Of a stretch of DNA of 64,000 nucleotides, positions 16,347-25,461 are shown one piece after another. The stretch is from Actinomycetes bacterium (GTDB lineage Bacteria > Actinomycetota > Actinomycetes > Propionibacteriales > Propionibacteriaceae). Positions within the stretch are counted from its first letter, which is position 1. Each line of letters starts with the position of its first letter. The position numbers and the translations under genes were made by a program. The stretch covers positions 1-64,000 of the forward strand of contig JAEXAS010000004.1 in the NCBI GenBank assembly GCA_023458095.1, in the 5' to 3' direction. The notes below the pieces were generated by a model. The model searched no databases, was not told the DNA's origin, and saw only the letters and a list, made by a program, of their open reading frames with translations.

Positions 16347-17441
16347 TCACTGATTCGGTTCGGGGCTGGGCCAGCGTCCCCGCAGGTACGAGTCGGGGTA
16401 GCGGGCCAGGGCGTCGGCATCCAACTCGGCCGCCGCCCGCAGCGGCCAAGACGGCTCACGCAAGGCCACTCGAGCCAAAGAAACCGCATCAGCGTCACCG
16501 TTGTCGAGGATGGCCTGCGCCTGGGCCGGCTCGGTGATGCGTCCGGCGACACTCACCGGCACCCCGGACTTGCGCACCTCGCGAGCCAACGGCACCTGAT
16601 AGCCCGGCGCCGAGGGGATCTTGGCCAGCACATTGCCGCCACTAGAAACATCGATCAGATCCGCGCCATGCTCGCTGGCCATCCTCGCCACCTGCTGGGC
16701 CTCGTCGATGCTGAAGCCGCCCTCAGTCCATTCCGTGGCCGACAGCCGCACCAGAATCGGCTTGTTCTGCGGCCACACCGCCCGTACGGCGTCGAGCACC
16801 TCCAGCAGCAGCCGGGCTCGTCCGGCCAGGTCACCACCGTAGCCGTCAGTACGGGTGTTGCTCAGCGGCGACAGGAACTGAAAGATCAGATAGCCGTGTG
16901 CGGCGTGAATCTCCACAGCATCGAAGCCGGCGGCGTCGGCGCGCTGGGCGGCCGCGGCGAAGTCCGCCACGACCTTGGCCAGGTCTTCGGTGGTCGCGGC
17001 CCGGGGCGCGGCCAGTCCGGGGAAGGGCGCCTCGGTGGGCCCCAAGGTTGGCCAGCCGCCATCGTCGAGAGGCACCGAACCGGACTTGTCGGGTTCGAAA
17101 TCACGATAGATCGACGCCTTGCGCCCGGCATGCTGCAACTGCACGGCCATTGCTGCGCCTTGGGCGTGTCCGAACTCCACAATGGGGCGCCACGCCTGAA
17201 CCTGCTCGTCGTTCCACAAACCGCAGCACCACGGCGTGATCCGTCCCTCGGGGGATACGCCGGTCGCTTCCGCGATGACCAAGCCGAATCCGCCAGCCGC
17301 CCGAGCTCCGTAATGCACCAGGTGCCACACGCCGGGTACCCCGTCCCGGTTTTCGCACTGATATTGACACATCGGCGCCAGAAACAGCCGATTCGGAATG
17401 GTCAGGCCCCGCAACGTCAGCGGGTCGAATAAAGACGACAT
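16347..17441 (-). CDS. Old yellow enzyme family NADH:flavin oxidoreductase (YqjM-like)
   Basis: A 364-residue FMN-dependent TIM-barrel ene-reductase that reduces activated C=C bonds with NAD(P)H. The N-terminus MSSLFDPLTLRGLTIPNR and LAPMCQYQC resemble the YqjM type, where the Cys tunes the flavin. HAGRK supplies substrate-binding residues, EIHAAHGYLIFQFLSP is a conserved barrel segment, and LVRLSATEWTEGG is also YqjM-like. The physiological substrate is unknown. It is a single gene convergent with the secreted protein gene. Confidence 0.92.
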   Translation of the reverse strand: MSSLFDPLTLRGLTIPNRLFLAPMCQYQCENRDGVPGVWHLVHYGARAAGGFGLVIAEATGVSPEGRITPWCCGLWNDEQVQAWRPIVEFGHAQGAAMAVQLQHAGRKASIYRDFEPDKSGSVPLDDGGWPTLGPTEAPFPGLAAPRAATTEDLAKVVADFAAAAQRADAAGFDAVEIHAAHGYLIFQFLSPLSNTRTDGYGGDLAGRARLLLEVLDAVRAVWPQNKPILVRLSATEWTEGGFSIDEAQQVARMASEHGADLIDVSSGGNVLAKIPSAPGYQVPLAREVRKSGVPVSVAGRITEPAQAQAILDNGDADAVSLARVALREPSWPLRAAAELDADALARYPDSYLRGRWPSPEPNQ

Positions 17442-17523
17442 GATTACAGGTTAGGCACGTGTGTGTTGCAGAGCCTCCTTTCTCAAGAATCACCCCTTAC
17501 CCTCGTTGGCAGGAGGAGAGACC

Positions 17524-18129
17524 ATGACGGACTCAGCGACCTGGACCGAGCGCTACGCCGCGGCAGCCATGGTGTGGGACACCACACCCAACCAATTCGT
17601 GGTGGAGGCGTGCGGCGCACTTCCCCCCGGCAGGGCCCTGGACTTGGGCGCCGGGGAAGGGCGCAACGCCATCTGGCTGGCTGGGCGCGGTTGGCAGGTC
17701 ACCGCCGTGGACTTCGCCTCCATCGCCGTGGGACGCATCGCCAGCCACGCAGCCCTGCAGAATGTGCATCTCGACGCCATCATCGCCAACGCCTTGGCCT
17801 ACCACCCCGCCCCGAACTCCTACGACCTGGCCTTGCTGTGCTACCTGCAACTGCCGGCTATGCAGTTGCGCAAGGCGATCAGCAACGCCGTCGGCGGTTT
17901 GGATACCGGCGGACGCCTGGTGGTGGTGGCCCACGATGAATCGAATCTGCTCAACGGCTATGGGGGGCCCAAGGATCCGGACCGCCTCACCAATCCCGAC
18001 ACGGTGGCCAAGATCGCTTCCGACCTCGGCCTGACGGTGGTTCGCGCCGAGGTGGTTCAGCGCGAAGTCCGTACCGACCAGGGCATCCGGATTGCTCAAG
18101 ATCACGTGGTGGTAGCCGTCCGTCCTTAG
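17524..18129 (+). CDS. Class I SAM-dependent methyltransferase
   Basis: A 201-residue Rossmann-fold methyltransferase of the TehB-like kind. The ATG at 17524 follows AGGAGGAG. Motif I is ALDLGAGEGRNAIWLAGRGW (residues about 39-58), followed by the acidic loop VTAVDFA that binds the SAM ribose. Resemblance to tellurite-resistance and thiopurine methyltransferase-like proteins suggests small-molecule methylation, but no substrate can be named. It is followed about 45 bases later by an antiporter gene on the same strand. Confidence 0.88.
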   Translation: MTDSATWTERYAAAAMVWDTTPNQFVVEACGALPPGRALDLGAGEGRNAIWLAGRGWQVTAVDFASIAVGRIASHAALQNVHLDAIIANALAYHPAPNSYDLALLCYLQLPAMQLRKAISNAVGGLDTGGRLVVVAHDESNLLNGYGGPKDPDRLTNPDTVAKIASDLGLTVVRAEVVQREVRTDQGIRIAQDHVVVAVRP

Positions 18130-18175
18130 CTTCTTCTGAGGTTGACCTGGCAGGCTGGTTGTCAGGAGCAGATGG

Positions 18176-19903
18176 ATGAACCTTGAATTGATCGTGATCA
18201 CCGGCGTGCTGCTGGTGGTGGCGGCAACATCCCTGGCACCACGACTGGGTGTGGCGACCCCCTTGGTTTTGGTTGCCCTCGGCTTCGGAATGAGCCTGTT
18301 GCCCTTCGTCGACGCCATCGTGATCGAACCGGAGTGGATCCTGGCTGGCGTCCTGCCACCGTTGTTGTATTCGGCCGCAGTCAGCACTCCGGTCATGGAG
18401 TTCCGCCGCGACTTCGGCCTGATCTCCGCCTTCTCGGTGATCCTGGTGGTGGTCACCTCGGTCGCGATCGGCTTCTTGGCCACCTGGTTGGTACCAGGAC
18501 TCCCGCTGGGTCTGGGCATCGCGCTGGGCGCCGTGGTGAGCCCCACCGACGCGGTGGCGACCTCCATCGTTCGTCGCGCTGGCGTCTCCAACCGCCTGGT
18601 GACGGTGTTGGAGGGCGAATCGATGCTCAACGACGCCACCGCCTTGGTGCTGCTGCGCACAGCGGTCGCCGCAGTGGGGGTCTCGGTCTCGCTGTGGCAG
18701 GTCATCGGCCAATTCGTGTGGGCGGTGGCCGCTGCGGTCGTCATCGGTTGGCTGGCCGGGCGATTGAATCTGCTGGCACGGCGCTGGATCACCGAGGTGC
18801 CGGCCGGAGTCGCCTTGTCTTTGGGGGTGCCCTTTCTGGCCTATCTCCCGGCGACCTATGTGGGAGCCTCAGGCTTGGTCGCAGCCGTCACCGCGGGACT
18901 GGTGAGTGGCTTCGGCGCACCACAGCACCTGAGCGCCGAGGAGCGAATCTCCGAGCGCGCTGTGTGGCGCACCGTGGAGCTGTTGTTGGAAAGCGCCGTG
19001 TTCTTGATGGTCGGCCTGGAACTGCCCACCTTGATCACCGACCTGAGCCACGACGGCGCCTACCTGGGCCGTCCGGTGGTCGTGGCGCTGATCGTCGGCA
19101 CCGTCGCGATCCTCATCCGCATCGGCTTTGTCGCTTTCGCCCTGTGGTCGCTGGCCCGCCGCAACCGACGGGTGCCTCAGATTCGCGAACAACTCAGCCA
19201 TTGGCAAGACCAGGTCGCCGAGGGAGTGCTTCCGCCCGAAGACCTTCCAGTGAAGGCGCGTCGGCACTGGCGCACCTTGCGCCGCGGCGGACGCCCAGCC
19301 TCGGCGAAGGAACGACAGAACCGCTGGGATCTGCTACTCGGACGCCGGATCGCCGACCTGGACTATCTGGCCGCCGAGCAATTCAGTTGGCGCGATGGCG
19401 TGATCCTGGTGTGGGCCGGCATGCGTGGCGCCTTGACCATCGCCGCAGCTCAGACCTTGCCCGCTGACACCGCCTACCGGTCATTGATCATTCTGGCCGC
19501 CACCATCGTCGCGGTGGGCACACTGGTGATCCAAGGACTCACCTTGGCCCCGCTGGCCAACCGCCTCGGCGTCACGACCGACGAGGGAAACACCGATCCT
19601 CGTCGGTGGCGCGCCCTCCAAAAGGAACTGGACGCTGCAGCCCTGGAGAGCCTGCCACTGGCCAGCAACCCGGACGCGGCAAAGCTGCTGTCCAAGGTTC
19701 GTGAGCGGCTGCACCAGACGACGCGCAATGGTTCGGCCGAAGCCCGCGCCCGCGAATTGCGGGTGGCCGCCGTGGAGGCACAACGCAGCAGATTGATCGA
19801 GCTGCGCCGGCGCGGAACCTATCCCTCCGGCATGCTCGACGACGCCCTGGCCCAGCTCGACGCCCAGCAACTCAGCATCGAGCTGCGGCAGGAATACGAC
19901 TGA
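18176..19903 (+). CDS. Sodium/proton antiporter, CPA1 family
   Basis: A 575-residue membrane transporter with about a dozen hydrophobic helices in residues 1-430. The family core is visible: GAVVSPTDAVATSIVRR with the PTDAVA motif, EGESMLNDATALV carrying the ion-binding ND pair, and WAGMRGALTIAAA near residue 415. The last 130 residues are a soluble basic and acidic tail with predicted coiled helix. It likely exchanges cytoplasmic Na+ or K+ for H+. A ribosome site GGAGCAG precedes the ATG. Confidence 0.93.
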   Translation: MNLELIVITGVLLVVAATSLAPRLGVATPLVLVALGFGMSLLPFVDAIVIEPEWILAGVLPPLLYSAAVSTPVMEFRRDFGLISAFSVILVVVTSVAIGFLATWLVPGLPLGLGIALGAVVSPTDAVATSIVRRAGVSNRLVTVLEGESMLNDATALVLLRTAVAAVGVSVSLWQVIGQFVWAVAAAVVIGWLAGRLNLLARRWITEVPAGVALSLGVPFLAYLPATYVGASGLVAAVTAGLVSGFGAPQHLSAEERISERAVWRTVELLLESAVFLMVGLELPTLITDLSHDGAYLGRPVVVALIVGTVAILIRIGFVAFALWSLARRNRRVPQIREQLSHWQDQVAEGVLPPEDLPVKARRHWRTLRRGGRPASAKERQNRWDLLLGRRIADLDYLAAEQFSWRDGVILVWAGMRGALTIAAAQTLPADTAYRSLIILAATIVAVGTLVIQGLTLAPLANRLGVTTDEGNTDPRRWRALQKELDAAALESLPLASNPDAAKLLSKVRERLHQTTRNGSAEARARELRVAAVEAQRSRLIELRRRGTYPSGMLDDALAQLDAQQLSIELRQEYD

Positions 19904-19942
19904 CTCCAACCGGCGTCCGCCAGTTCCACCAGGGCCCCGTCC

Positions 19943-19998
19943 CCCTGAGCCTGTCGAAGGGCACACCCCAACCCCCGCTCCCTGAGCTTGTCGAAGGG
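19943..19998. repeat. Two copies of the CCCTGAGC-TGTCGAAGGG element
   Basis: CCCTGAGCCTGTCGAAGGG at 19943-19961 and a TCCCTGAGCTTGTCGAAGGG copy at 19979-19998 lie in the 199-base gap before tRNA-Ser. They belong to the interspersed family seen at 12830, 20342, 32173 and 42154. The rest of the gap shows no gene. Confidence 0.85.
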
Positions 19999-20102
19999 CC
20001 CGGCTCGCGCCTGCGGGGTGCGATCCCAAGCGTCGACCTGGCCAGCAGTAGGCGCACTTTTTGCTGAGCAGCCGGTGAGCCTTGTAGGCTGACCGCGGTT
20101 CT

Positions 20103-20196
20103 GGAGGTGTCGCCTAGTCCGGTCTATGGCGCCCGCCTGCTAAGCGGGTTGAGGGCTTCAACCCTCTCGCGAGTTCAAATCTCGCCACCTCCGCCA
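20103..20196 (+). tRNA. tRNA-Ser (anticodon GCT)
   Basis: A 94-base class II tRNA with a long variable arm and encoded CCA. The acceptor stem is GGAGGTG with CACCTCC, the anticodon stem-loop CCCGC-CTGCTAA-GCGGG gives GCT for AGC/AGT codons, and the T loop is GTTCAAATC. Confidence 0.97.
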
Positions 20197-20341
20197 TTGC
20201 CCCCACCGGGCTCGAGCGCGTTTGGCTGCTCGAGAATGCCGGTGGGTGGGGCCCAACGATCTGCCCCGAAACAACGTCACCGGATTCATAGACAACATCG
20301 TGCGGGCGCCTGGCGAGCGGGCAACCGGGCTAGGGAACACA

Positions 20342-20526
20342 CCCTTCGACAAGCTCAGGGAACGGAAGGCAAGACCAGGCGCGGAAGGCGAGGCCAAGGA
20401 ACAGAAGGCGAGACCAAGGCGCGGAAATGTGAAGCCGCCAGAGGCGACACACCGACGAGACGCAACACACGACTCCCGGACGCAGCGCAAAGGCTCCACC
20501 ACCGCTGGCTGAGCCTGTCGAAGCCC
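20342..20526. repeat. REP-like elements and short direct repeats
   Basis: The 463 bases between tRNA-Ser and the next gene hold no convincing gene. At 20342-20365 is the CCCTTCGACAAGCTCAGGG element, then about 65 bases of imperfect direct repeats built on GAAGGCGAGACCAAGGCGCG, and at 20508-20526 a GAGCCTGTCGAAGCC half element. Confidence 0.75.
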
Positions 20527-20659
20527 CAAAGACCTCTGAGTAAAACCAGGCACGGCCGGGCGGCGGCGTGTCTGACCGTCCCGACCAGAACCACCAGCTA
20601 GGGTCCAGATTGGTGGCCGAGCATCGCTGGGTCATCGTGCGACCGCAGAAGGAGGTGCC

Positions 20660-20827
20660 ATGCCAGCCAAAGTGAAGACCACCCTTATCGTCTTGGTGGC
20701 TATCTTCCTCACCTTCGCCGTCGTGCAGAACCCCGAAAGGTCTGCCGCCGTGGTCCACTCGATCTGGGATCTGTTGGTCAACACTGTGACCGGATTCGGA
20801 CGGTTCTTCACCACCCTGGCGAGCTGA
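20660..20827 (+). CDS. Small single-helix membrane protein
   Basis: A 55-residue protein. ATG at 20660 follows AGGAGGTG at ideal spacing. Residues 3-20 form one hydrophobic helix (TTLIVLVAIFLTFAVV) after a short basic start, with a mixed amphipathic C-terminal part. The stop is one base before the PH-domain gene, so the two are almost certainly co-translated. The function is unknown; it could be a small partner of that membrane protein. Confidence 0.75.
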   Translation: MPAKVKTTLIVLVAIFLTFAVVQNPERSAAVVHSIWDLLVNTVTGFGRFFTTLAS

Positions 20828-20828
20828 C

Positions 20829-21437
20829 ATGGACGGGCAGTGGCTGCCCGAAGCCGGGGTCAGCATGTTGCAGCATTACACCGTCCCCGGCGATCGCGAT
20901 GTGGTCTTTGTCACTCGAAAGCACTGGGTAACCCTGGCCGAACCCGTCGCCTCCGCCATCGGCGCTGGAATAGTGATGCTGTTTCTGGTGGCTCGCCTCA
21001 GCGAAGGCTTCCCCGAAGCCGGGGTGATCGCTTTTGCGGGCTGGCTGGTGCTGGTGGGCCGAGCCGCCTATCGCATTCTGGAGTGGCAGTTCGCGTGGTT
21101 CGGGGCCACCCGGCGACGCCTCATGCTCACCTACGGCCTCCTCAACCGCAAGGTGGCGATGATGCCGCTGGAGAAGGTGACCGATATGAGCTACTCCCGA
21201 TCCGCCTGGGGCCAAATGCTGGGCTACGGCGAGTTCGTGTTGGAATCGGCTGGCCAGGATCAGGCGCTGCGCACTGTGGACTTCCTCCCCGATTCCGATG
21301 AGCTGTACCGCATTCTCACCTCCACGATGTTCGAAACCCGCGATCACCGCGACACCCCCGAGGGTGAGGACGTCACGATTTCCGACCCCGCCAATGAGCC
21401 CACCGAGGTCATCCTGCGGCACCGCAGCGAAGATTGA
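20829..21437 (+). CDS. PH domain-containing membrane protein
   Basis: A 202-residue protein with two transmembrane helices in residues 35-75 (SAIGAGIVMLFLVARL and AGVIAFAGWLVLVGRAAY) and a bacterial PH domain from about residue 95 (TRRRLMLTYGLLNRKVAMMPLEKVTDM, quoted in part as LMLTYGLLNRKVAMMPLEKV). The order helices then bPH2-type domain matches a widespread actinobacterial family of unknown role. It directly follows the 55-residue membrane protein. Confidence 0.85.
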   Translation: MDGQWLPEAGVSMLQHYTVPGDRDVVFVTRKHWVTLAEPVASAIGAGIVMLFLVARLSEGFPEAGVIAFAGWLVLVGRAAYRILEWQFAWFGATRRRLMLTYGLLNRKVAMMPLEKVTDMSYSRSAWGQMLGYGEFVLESAGQDQALRTVDFLPDSDELYRILTSTMFETRDHRDTPEGEDVTISDPANEPTEVILRHRSED

Positions 21438-21521
21438 TCCGGTCCGCCACCCCGCCGATTACCTGGCCGGTTGGTGGAGCGGGCTACTCTTAACCTGCCG
21501 TTACCGCTGAAGGACCTCTAC

Positions 21522-23081
21522 ATGACACAACCGCCGGAGAGTAGCCCGTCCGGACGTTCCCAGGGCCGTCGCATTTCCGCCGATAACCTCACCAACGATG
21601 GCGGCCTTCGCCCCGGCTTCGGTGGCGCAATCGGATGGACCGTGTTGGGCACCTTCATTCCCGGCCTCGGACTGTGGCGCGGGGGTCACCGCATCATCGG
21701 CGGCATCGTCATGGGGCTGGTCACGCTGACCATCGGGGGACTGGTCGTCTTCGCCGTCACCCAGCCCAAGACGCTCACCTCGTTGGTCACCGACCCCAAT
21801 GTTCTGGTGGCCGTGGCCGGCACTTTGCTGGTTATGGCACTGGCGTGGGTCACCATCATCACGACCACCCATCTGTCGCTGCGTCCGGTCCGGGCCAGCG
21901 CCGGACAACGGGTCATCGGCGGGATACTCGTCAGTGCGCTCGCTTTCGGCGTGGCGGCACCCATGGCGATCGGCGCCAACCTTTCCTTCACCTCCGCAGT
22001 GGGGCTGTCCAGCTTCGAAGCCGGCCCCCCGGTCAACGTCGAGGATCCGTGGGACGGCAAAGACCGAATCAACATTTTGGTCCTCGGCGGAGACTCCGGC
22101 ACTGGGCGAGATATCCGGCTGGGCATCCGACCTGACAGCATCTCGGTGGCCTCCATCAACACCCGCAACGGCGCCATCACCTTGATCAATATCCCTCGCC
22201 AGACTGCGCGAATGCCTTTCCCGAAGGACTCGCCTCTCCACAAGTACTTCCCGAACGGGTTCTACAACGGTGATCCGAAGAACCAGGAATACGCGCTCAA
22301 TGCGATGTATCGCAACGTTCCAGCCACCGTTCCCAACAATATCCTCGGGAAGACCAAGGATTTCGGAGCCAAGGTGATGATGGTGTCGGTCGGCGAGGCG
22401 CTCGGCCTGGATATCGACTACCACGTGATCGTCAACATGGATGGCTTCAAAGACATCATCAACGCCATCGGCGGCATCACCGTCAACATCAACAAGCCCA
22501 TCCCGATCGGCGGCCACAACGCCAGCCCGCCGAAGCCCGCGCAGCTTCCCACCGGCTGGATCGAACCCGGACCCAACAGACATCTCAAGGGCAACCATGC
22601 CTTGTGGTTCGCCCGGGCCCGCTACAAATCGTCCGACTACGACCGAATGCAGCGCCAGCAGTGCGTCATCAATGCTGTGGTGAAGCAGGCCGACCCGGTC
22701 ACGGTGTTGAACAACTTCCAGTCGATCGTGGCGGCTGGCACCAAGACCATCACTACTGATGTTCCGCGAAACCTGCTGCCGGCCATGGCCGACCTAGCCA
22801 GCAAGGCCCGTAAGAACTCGATTCGAAATATCCTGCTCGACACCAGCAACTTCAGCACGACCAATCCCAATTGGCCGGCGGTTCGCAAGCGGGTCAAGCG
22901 AGCTCTGAACGAGGCTGATACTGCGGCCAACGCAACCGCAACCCCCGCACCGAGTGGCGCTGCTTCGACTCCGGCCACCCAGCCCACCGATACGGCATCG
23001 CCGAGCGCCAGTCCATCGAAGACGTCGAAGAAGACCAGCAATCTTGATGACGCCTGCGCCTACCATCCGGAGAAGTCGTAG
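21522..23081 (+). CDS. LytR-CpsA-Psr family cell-wall glycopolymer ligase
   Basis: A 519-residue protein of the LCP family, which transfers undecaprenyl-linked glycopolymers onto peptidoglycan. ATG at 21522. The first 165 residues hold several hydrophobic helices, more than the single anchor of many LCP proteins. The catalytic domain begins near residue 180: INILVLGGDSG, then IRPDSISVASI with the Asp and Arg that bind the lipid diphosphate, INIPRQTARMPFP, and FARARYKSSDYDRMQRQQ. The C-terminal tail is low-complexity Ala, Thr, Pro and Ser. A terminator follows. Confidence 0.92.
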   Translation: MTQPPESSPSGRSQGRRISADNLTNDGGLRPGFGGAIGWTVLGTFIPGLGLWRGGHRIIGGIVMGLVTLTIGGLVVFAVTQPKTLTSLVTDPNVLVAVAGTLLVMALAWVTIITTTHLSLRPVRASAGQRVIGGILVSALAFGVAAPMAIGANLSFTSAVGLSSFEAGPPVNVEDPWDGKDRINILVLGGDSGTGRDIRLGIRPDSISVASINTRNGAITLINIPRQTARMPFPKDSPLHKYFPNGFYNGDPKNQEYALNAMYRNVPATVPNNILGKTKDFGAKVMMVSVGEALGLDIDYHVIVNMDGFKDIINAIGGITVNINKPIPIGGHNASPPKPAQLPTGWIEPGPNRHLKGNHALWFARARYKSSDYDRMQRQQCVINAVVKQADPVTVLNNFQSIVAAGTKTITTDVPRNLLPAMADLASKARKNSIRNILLDTSNFSTTNPNWPAVRKRVKRALNEADTAANATATPAPSGAASTPATQPTDTASPSASPSKTSKKTSNLDDACAYHPEKS

Positions 23082-23105
23082 CCCTACCGGGGCCAGGAAT
23101 TCGGC

Positions 23106-23145
23106 ACCACCGCCACCCTCGTCAACAGACAATGGTGGCGGTGGT
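23106..23145 (+). terminator. Terminator after the LCP gene
   Basis: ACCACCGCCACC and GGTGGCGGTGGT form a perfect 12-bp stem with a 16-base loop. No T-run follows. It lies between the LCP gene and the convergent tRNA-Ser, so it may serve both. Confidence 0.65.
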
Positions 23146-23149
23146 CCGG

Positions 23150-23237
23150 TGGCGGCGAGGGTGGGATTCGAACCCACGGAGCCGTGAAGCTCGGCCGCTT
23201 TCAAGGCGGCTGCACTAGTCCACTATGCGACCTCGCC
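23150..23237 (-). tRNA. tRNA-Ser (anticodon TGA)
   Basis: An 88-base class II tRNA on the minus strand with encoded CCA. The acceptor stem is GGCGAGG with CCTCGCC, the loop CTTGAAA gives anticodon TGA for TCA codons, and the T arm is GGGTTCGAATCCC. A long variable arm is present. Confidence 0.97.
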
Positions 23238-23315
23238 AACGGCCTGCCCAGCTTACCGGTCCTGAGCGGCTCGGCAAGCTCGCCGAGAGCCCCGTCGGCG
23301 TGGAAAGCTGGTCCC

Positions 23316-24287
23316 ATGCGCATCGTGACCGTCACCGCCCCCGGCGGCATCGAGAACCTCACCCTCGCTGAGGCCGAGACCCCCACCCCCGCGTCCGGCG
23401 AAGTGCTCATCGCCGTCACCGCAGCCGGCGTCAATCGGGCCGACCTGCTGCAACGGCAGGGTTTCTACCCGCCGCCGCCAGGCATCAGCGAGGTCATCGG
23501 CTTGGAGGTCTCCGGCGTGATCGCGGAGGTCGGGGCGGGCGTGACCGGCTGGACGCCCGGCGATCCCTGCGTGGCCCTGCTCGCCGGCGGGGGCTATGCC
23601 GACTATGTCGCGGTTCCGGCCGGCCAAGTCATTCCGGTCCCCACCGGAGTCGATCTGGTCAGTGCGGCCGGGCTCATCGAGGTCTCCGCCACGGTGGTCT
23701 CCAACTTCGACCATGTGCATCTCAGCGCCAGCGAGACCGTCCTCATTCATGGCGGAGCCGGGGGCATCGGCACCTTCGCGATCCAGTACGCCAAGGCGCT
23801 GGGCGCACGGGTGATCGTCACTGCGGGGTCGCCCGAGAAGCTCCAGTTGTGCCGAGAGCTCGGCGCCGATGTGGGTCTCGATTACCACCAGGATTGGCCG
23901 GCCGCGCTTTCCGAGGCCACCAACGGCGCCGGGGTCGACGTCATCTTGGACGTGATGGGCGCCAAATACCTGGAAGCCAATGTGGCCGCGCTTGCCGCCG
24001 ATGGACGCCTGGTCGTCATTGGTCTGCAGGGTGGACGCAAAGCGACCTTGGACTTGAACCGACTGCTCACCAAACGAGCCACCGTCACCGCGACCAGCCT
24101 CCGCGGACGCCCGGTCGAGCAGAAGGCGGAGATTTGCGCACGGGTGGCTGAGGTCGTCTGGCCGATGATCACCAACGGCGAGATCCGAATGGCCCCCGAA
24201 ACACGCTTCGCCATGACCCAGGTCGCCGACGCACACGCTCACCTGGAATCCGGGGCCAACACCGGCAAGATCCTGCTGGTGTGGTGA
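23316..24287 (+). CDS. NAD(P)H:quinone oxidoreductase, zinc-independent MDR family
   Basis: A 323-residue medium-chain reductase of the PIG3/QOR type. ATG at 23316 begins MRIVTVTAPGGIENL. The fold shows AAGVNRADLLQRQGFYPPPPG, a segment typical of quinone oxidoreductases, and the Rossmann motif IHGGAGGIGTFAIQ near residue 145. Zinc-binding cysteines are absent. It probably performs NADPH-dependent reduction of quinones or enones. The upstream part of the longer open frame overlaps the tRNA gene and is not coding. Confidence 0.92.
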   Translation: MRIVTVTAPGGIENLTLAEAETPTPASGEVLIAVTAAGVNRADLLQRQGFYPPPPGISEVIGLEVSGVIAEVGAGVTGWTPGDPCVALLAGGGYADYVAVPAGQVIPVPTGVDLVSAAGLIEVSATVVSNFDHVHLSASETVLIHGGAGGIGTFAIQYAKALGARVIVTAGSPEKLQLCRELGADVGLDYHQDWPAALSEATNGAGVDVILDVMGAKYLEANVAALAADGRLVVIGLQGGRKATLDLNRLLTKRATVTATSLRGRPVEQKAEICARVAEVVWPMITNGEIRMAPETRFAMTQVADAHAHLESGANTGKILLVW

Positions 24288-24333
24288 GCAAGCCCTAGAA
24301 TCGGCCACACCCCCACCTCAGGGAGGAGCGCCC

Positions 24334-25452
24334 ATGCTCATCGAGTTCGCTCCGTCCGCGCAAGGCAGCGTGGGCATCGAATGGGAACTGGCCCTTGTCG
24401 ATCTCGACACCGGCGAGCTGGCTCCCGAGGCCGAGCCGGTGCTGACCGCCTGCGGGTCAGGCCCCGACACCCCGATTCGCAAGGAATACCTCACCAACAT
24501 GGTGGAGTTGGTGTCCGGGGTGCACCGCACGGTGGCTGATGCGATCGCCGACATCTCCGGCAGTCTGGATGTGCTCACCGCGGCGCTGCGTCCGCGCAAT
24601 CTGGGGGTGATCGGTTCGGGCACTCACCCGTTCAGCCGCTCCGCTGACCAGCAACGATTCCACGGACCCCGCTACGACCTGGTCGCCGAACGTACCGGAT
24701 ACTGGGGGCGTCAGATGGCCATCTGCGGCAGCCACGTGCACATCGGCGTCGACCACCGCCAGAAGGCGCTGCCGCTGACCTGTGGCCTGGCCCGGTTCTA
24801 CCCCTACTTGCTGGCCGTTAGCTGCTCCTCACCGTATTGGGAAGGCGAAGACACCCTTTTCGCGTCCCAGCGCACCATGCTGTTCCAGCAACTCCCCACC
24901 AACGGCCTGCCCTACCCGATGCGGGACTGGGCGCAGTTCGAGGCCTACGCCGAAGACCTGCTCGCCTGCGGCATGATCAACGAACCCGGCGAGATTCGCT
25001 GGGATGTCCGACCGTCCCCCAAATTCGGCACCGTCGAGAACCGCACCGCCGATTCGGTGCCCACCCTGGCCGAACTGGGCTGCATCGCGGCATTGACCCA
25101 GTGCTTCGCGGAGTACATCTCGCGCAGCTATGAACGCGACCAAAGCGTCGAACAACTCCCGCCGTGGCTAGTGCGCGAGAACAAGTGGCGTGCTGCCCGC
25201 TATGGCCTGGACGCCGACGTCATCCTGCCCGCCGGAGGTGCCCGCGAGGTGCCGCTGCGCGAAGGACTGGTGAAGTGGGTGGATCGCCTGGCCGACATCT
25301 CCCGGGATCTGGGATGCGCCGACGAACTGGCCTTCGCTGCCGACCTGGCCGAGCATGGCGCCAGCTACGAGCGCCAACGCAACACCGGATCACCGCAAGC
25401 CGCACTGCGTCTGCTGCTGGCTGAGACCGGAGCACCGCGTCCGCTCGGCTAA
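24334..25452 (+). CDS. Carboxylate-amine ligase, glutamate-cysteine ligase GCS2 type (YbdK-like)
   Basis: A 372-residue ATP-dependent ligase. The start at 24334 follows GGGAGGAGCG. Features include GIEWELALVD near the N-terminus, the substrate region GSGTHPFS, CGSHVHIGVD in the middle, EIRWDVRPSPKFGTVENR, and the SYERDQ segment. YbdK proteins couple glutamate to an amine such as cysteine, and in actinobacteria some members act in mycothiol-independent roles, so the product is uncertain. A glutamine amidotransferase follows nine bases later. Confidence 0.9.
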   Translation: MLIEFAPSAQGSVGIEWELALVDLDTGELAPEAEPVLTACGSGPDTPIRKEYLTNMVELVSGVHRTVADAIADISGSLDVLTAALRPRNLGVIGSGTHPFSRSADQQRFHGPRYDLVAERTGYWGRQMAICGSHVHIGVDHRQKALPLTCGLARFYPYLLAVSCSSPYWEGEDTLFASQRTMLFQQLPTNGLPYPMRDWAQFEAYAEDLLACGMINEPGEIRWDVRPSPKFGTVENRTADSVPTLAELGCIAALTQCFAEYISRSYERDQSVEQLPPWLVRENKWRAARYGLDADVILPAGGAREVPLREGLVKWVDRLADISRDLGCADELAFAADLAEHGASYERQRNTGSPQAALRLLLAETGAPRPLG

Positions 25453-25461
25453 CCTTTGGGG

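Noticed and set aside
16224..17432. A 402-codon plus-strand frame
   Set aside because: Antisense to the old yellow enzyme gene, which has clear family motifs; shadow of codon bias.
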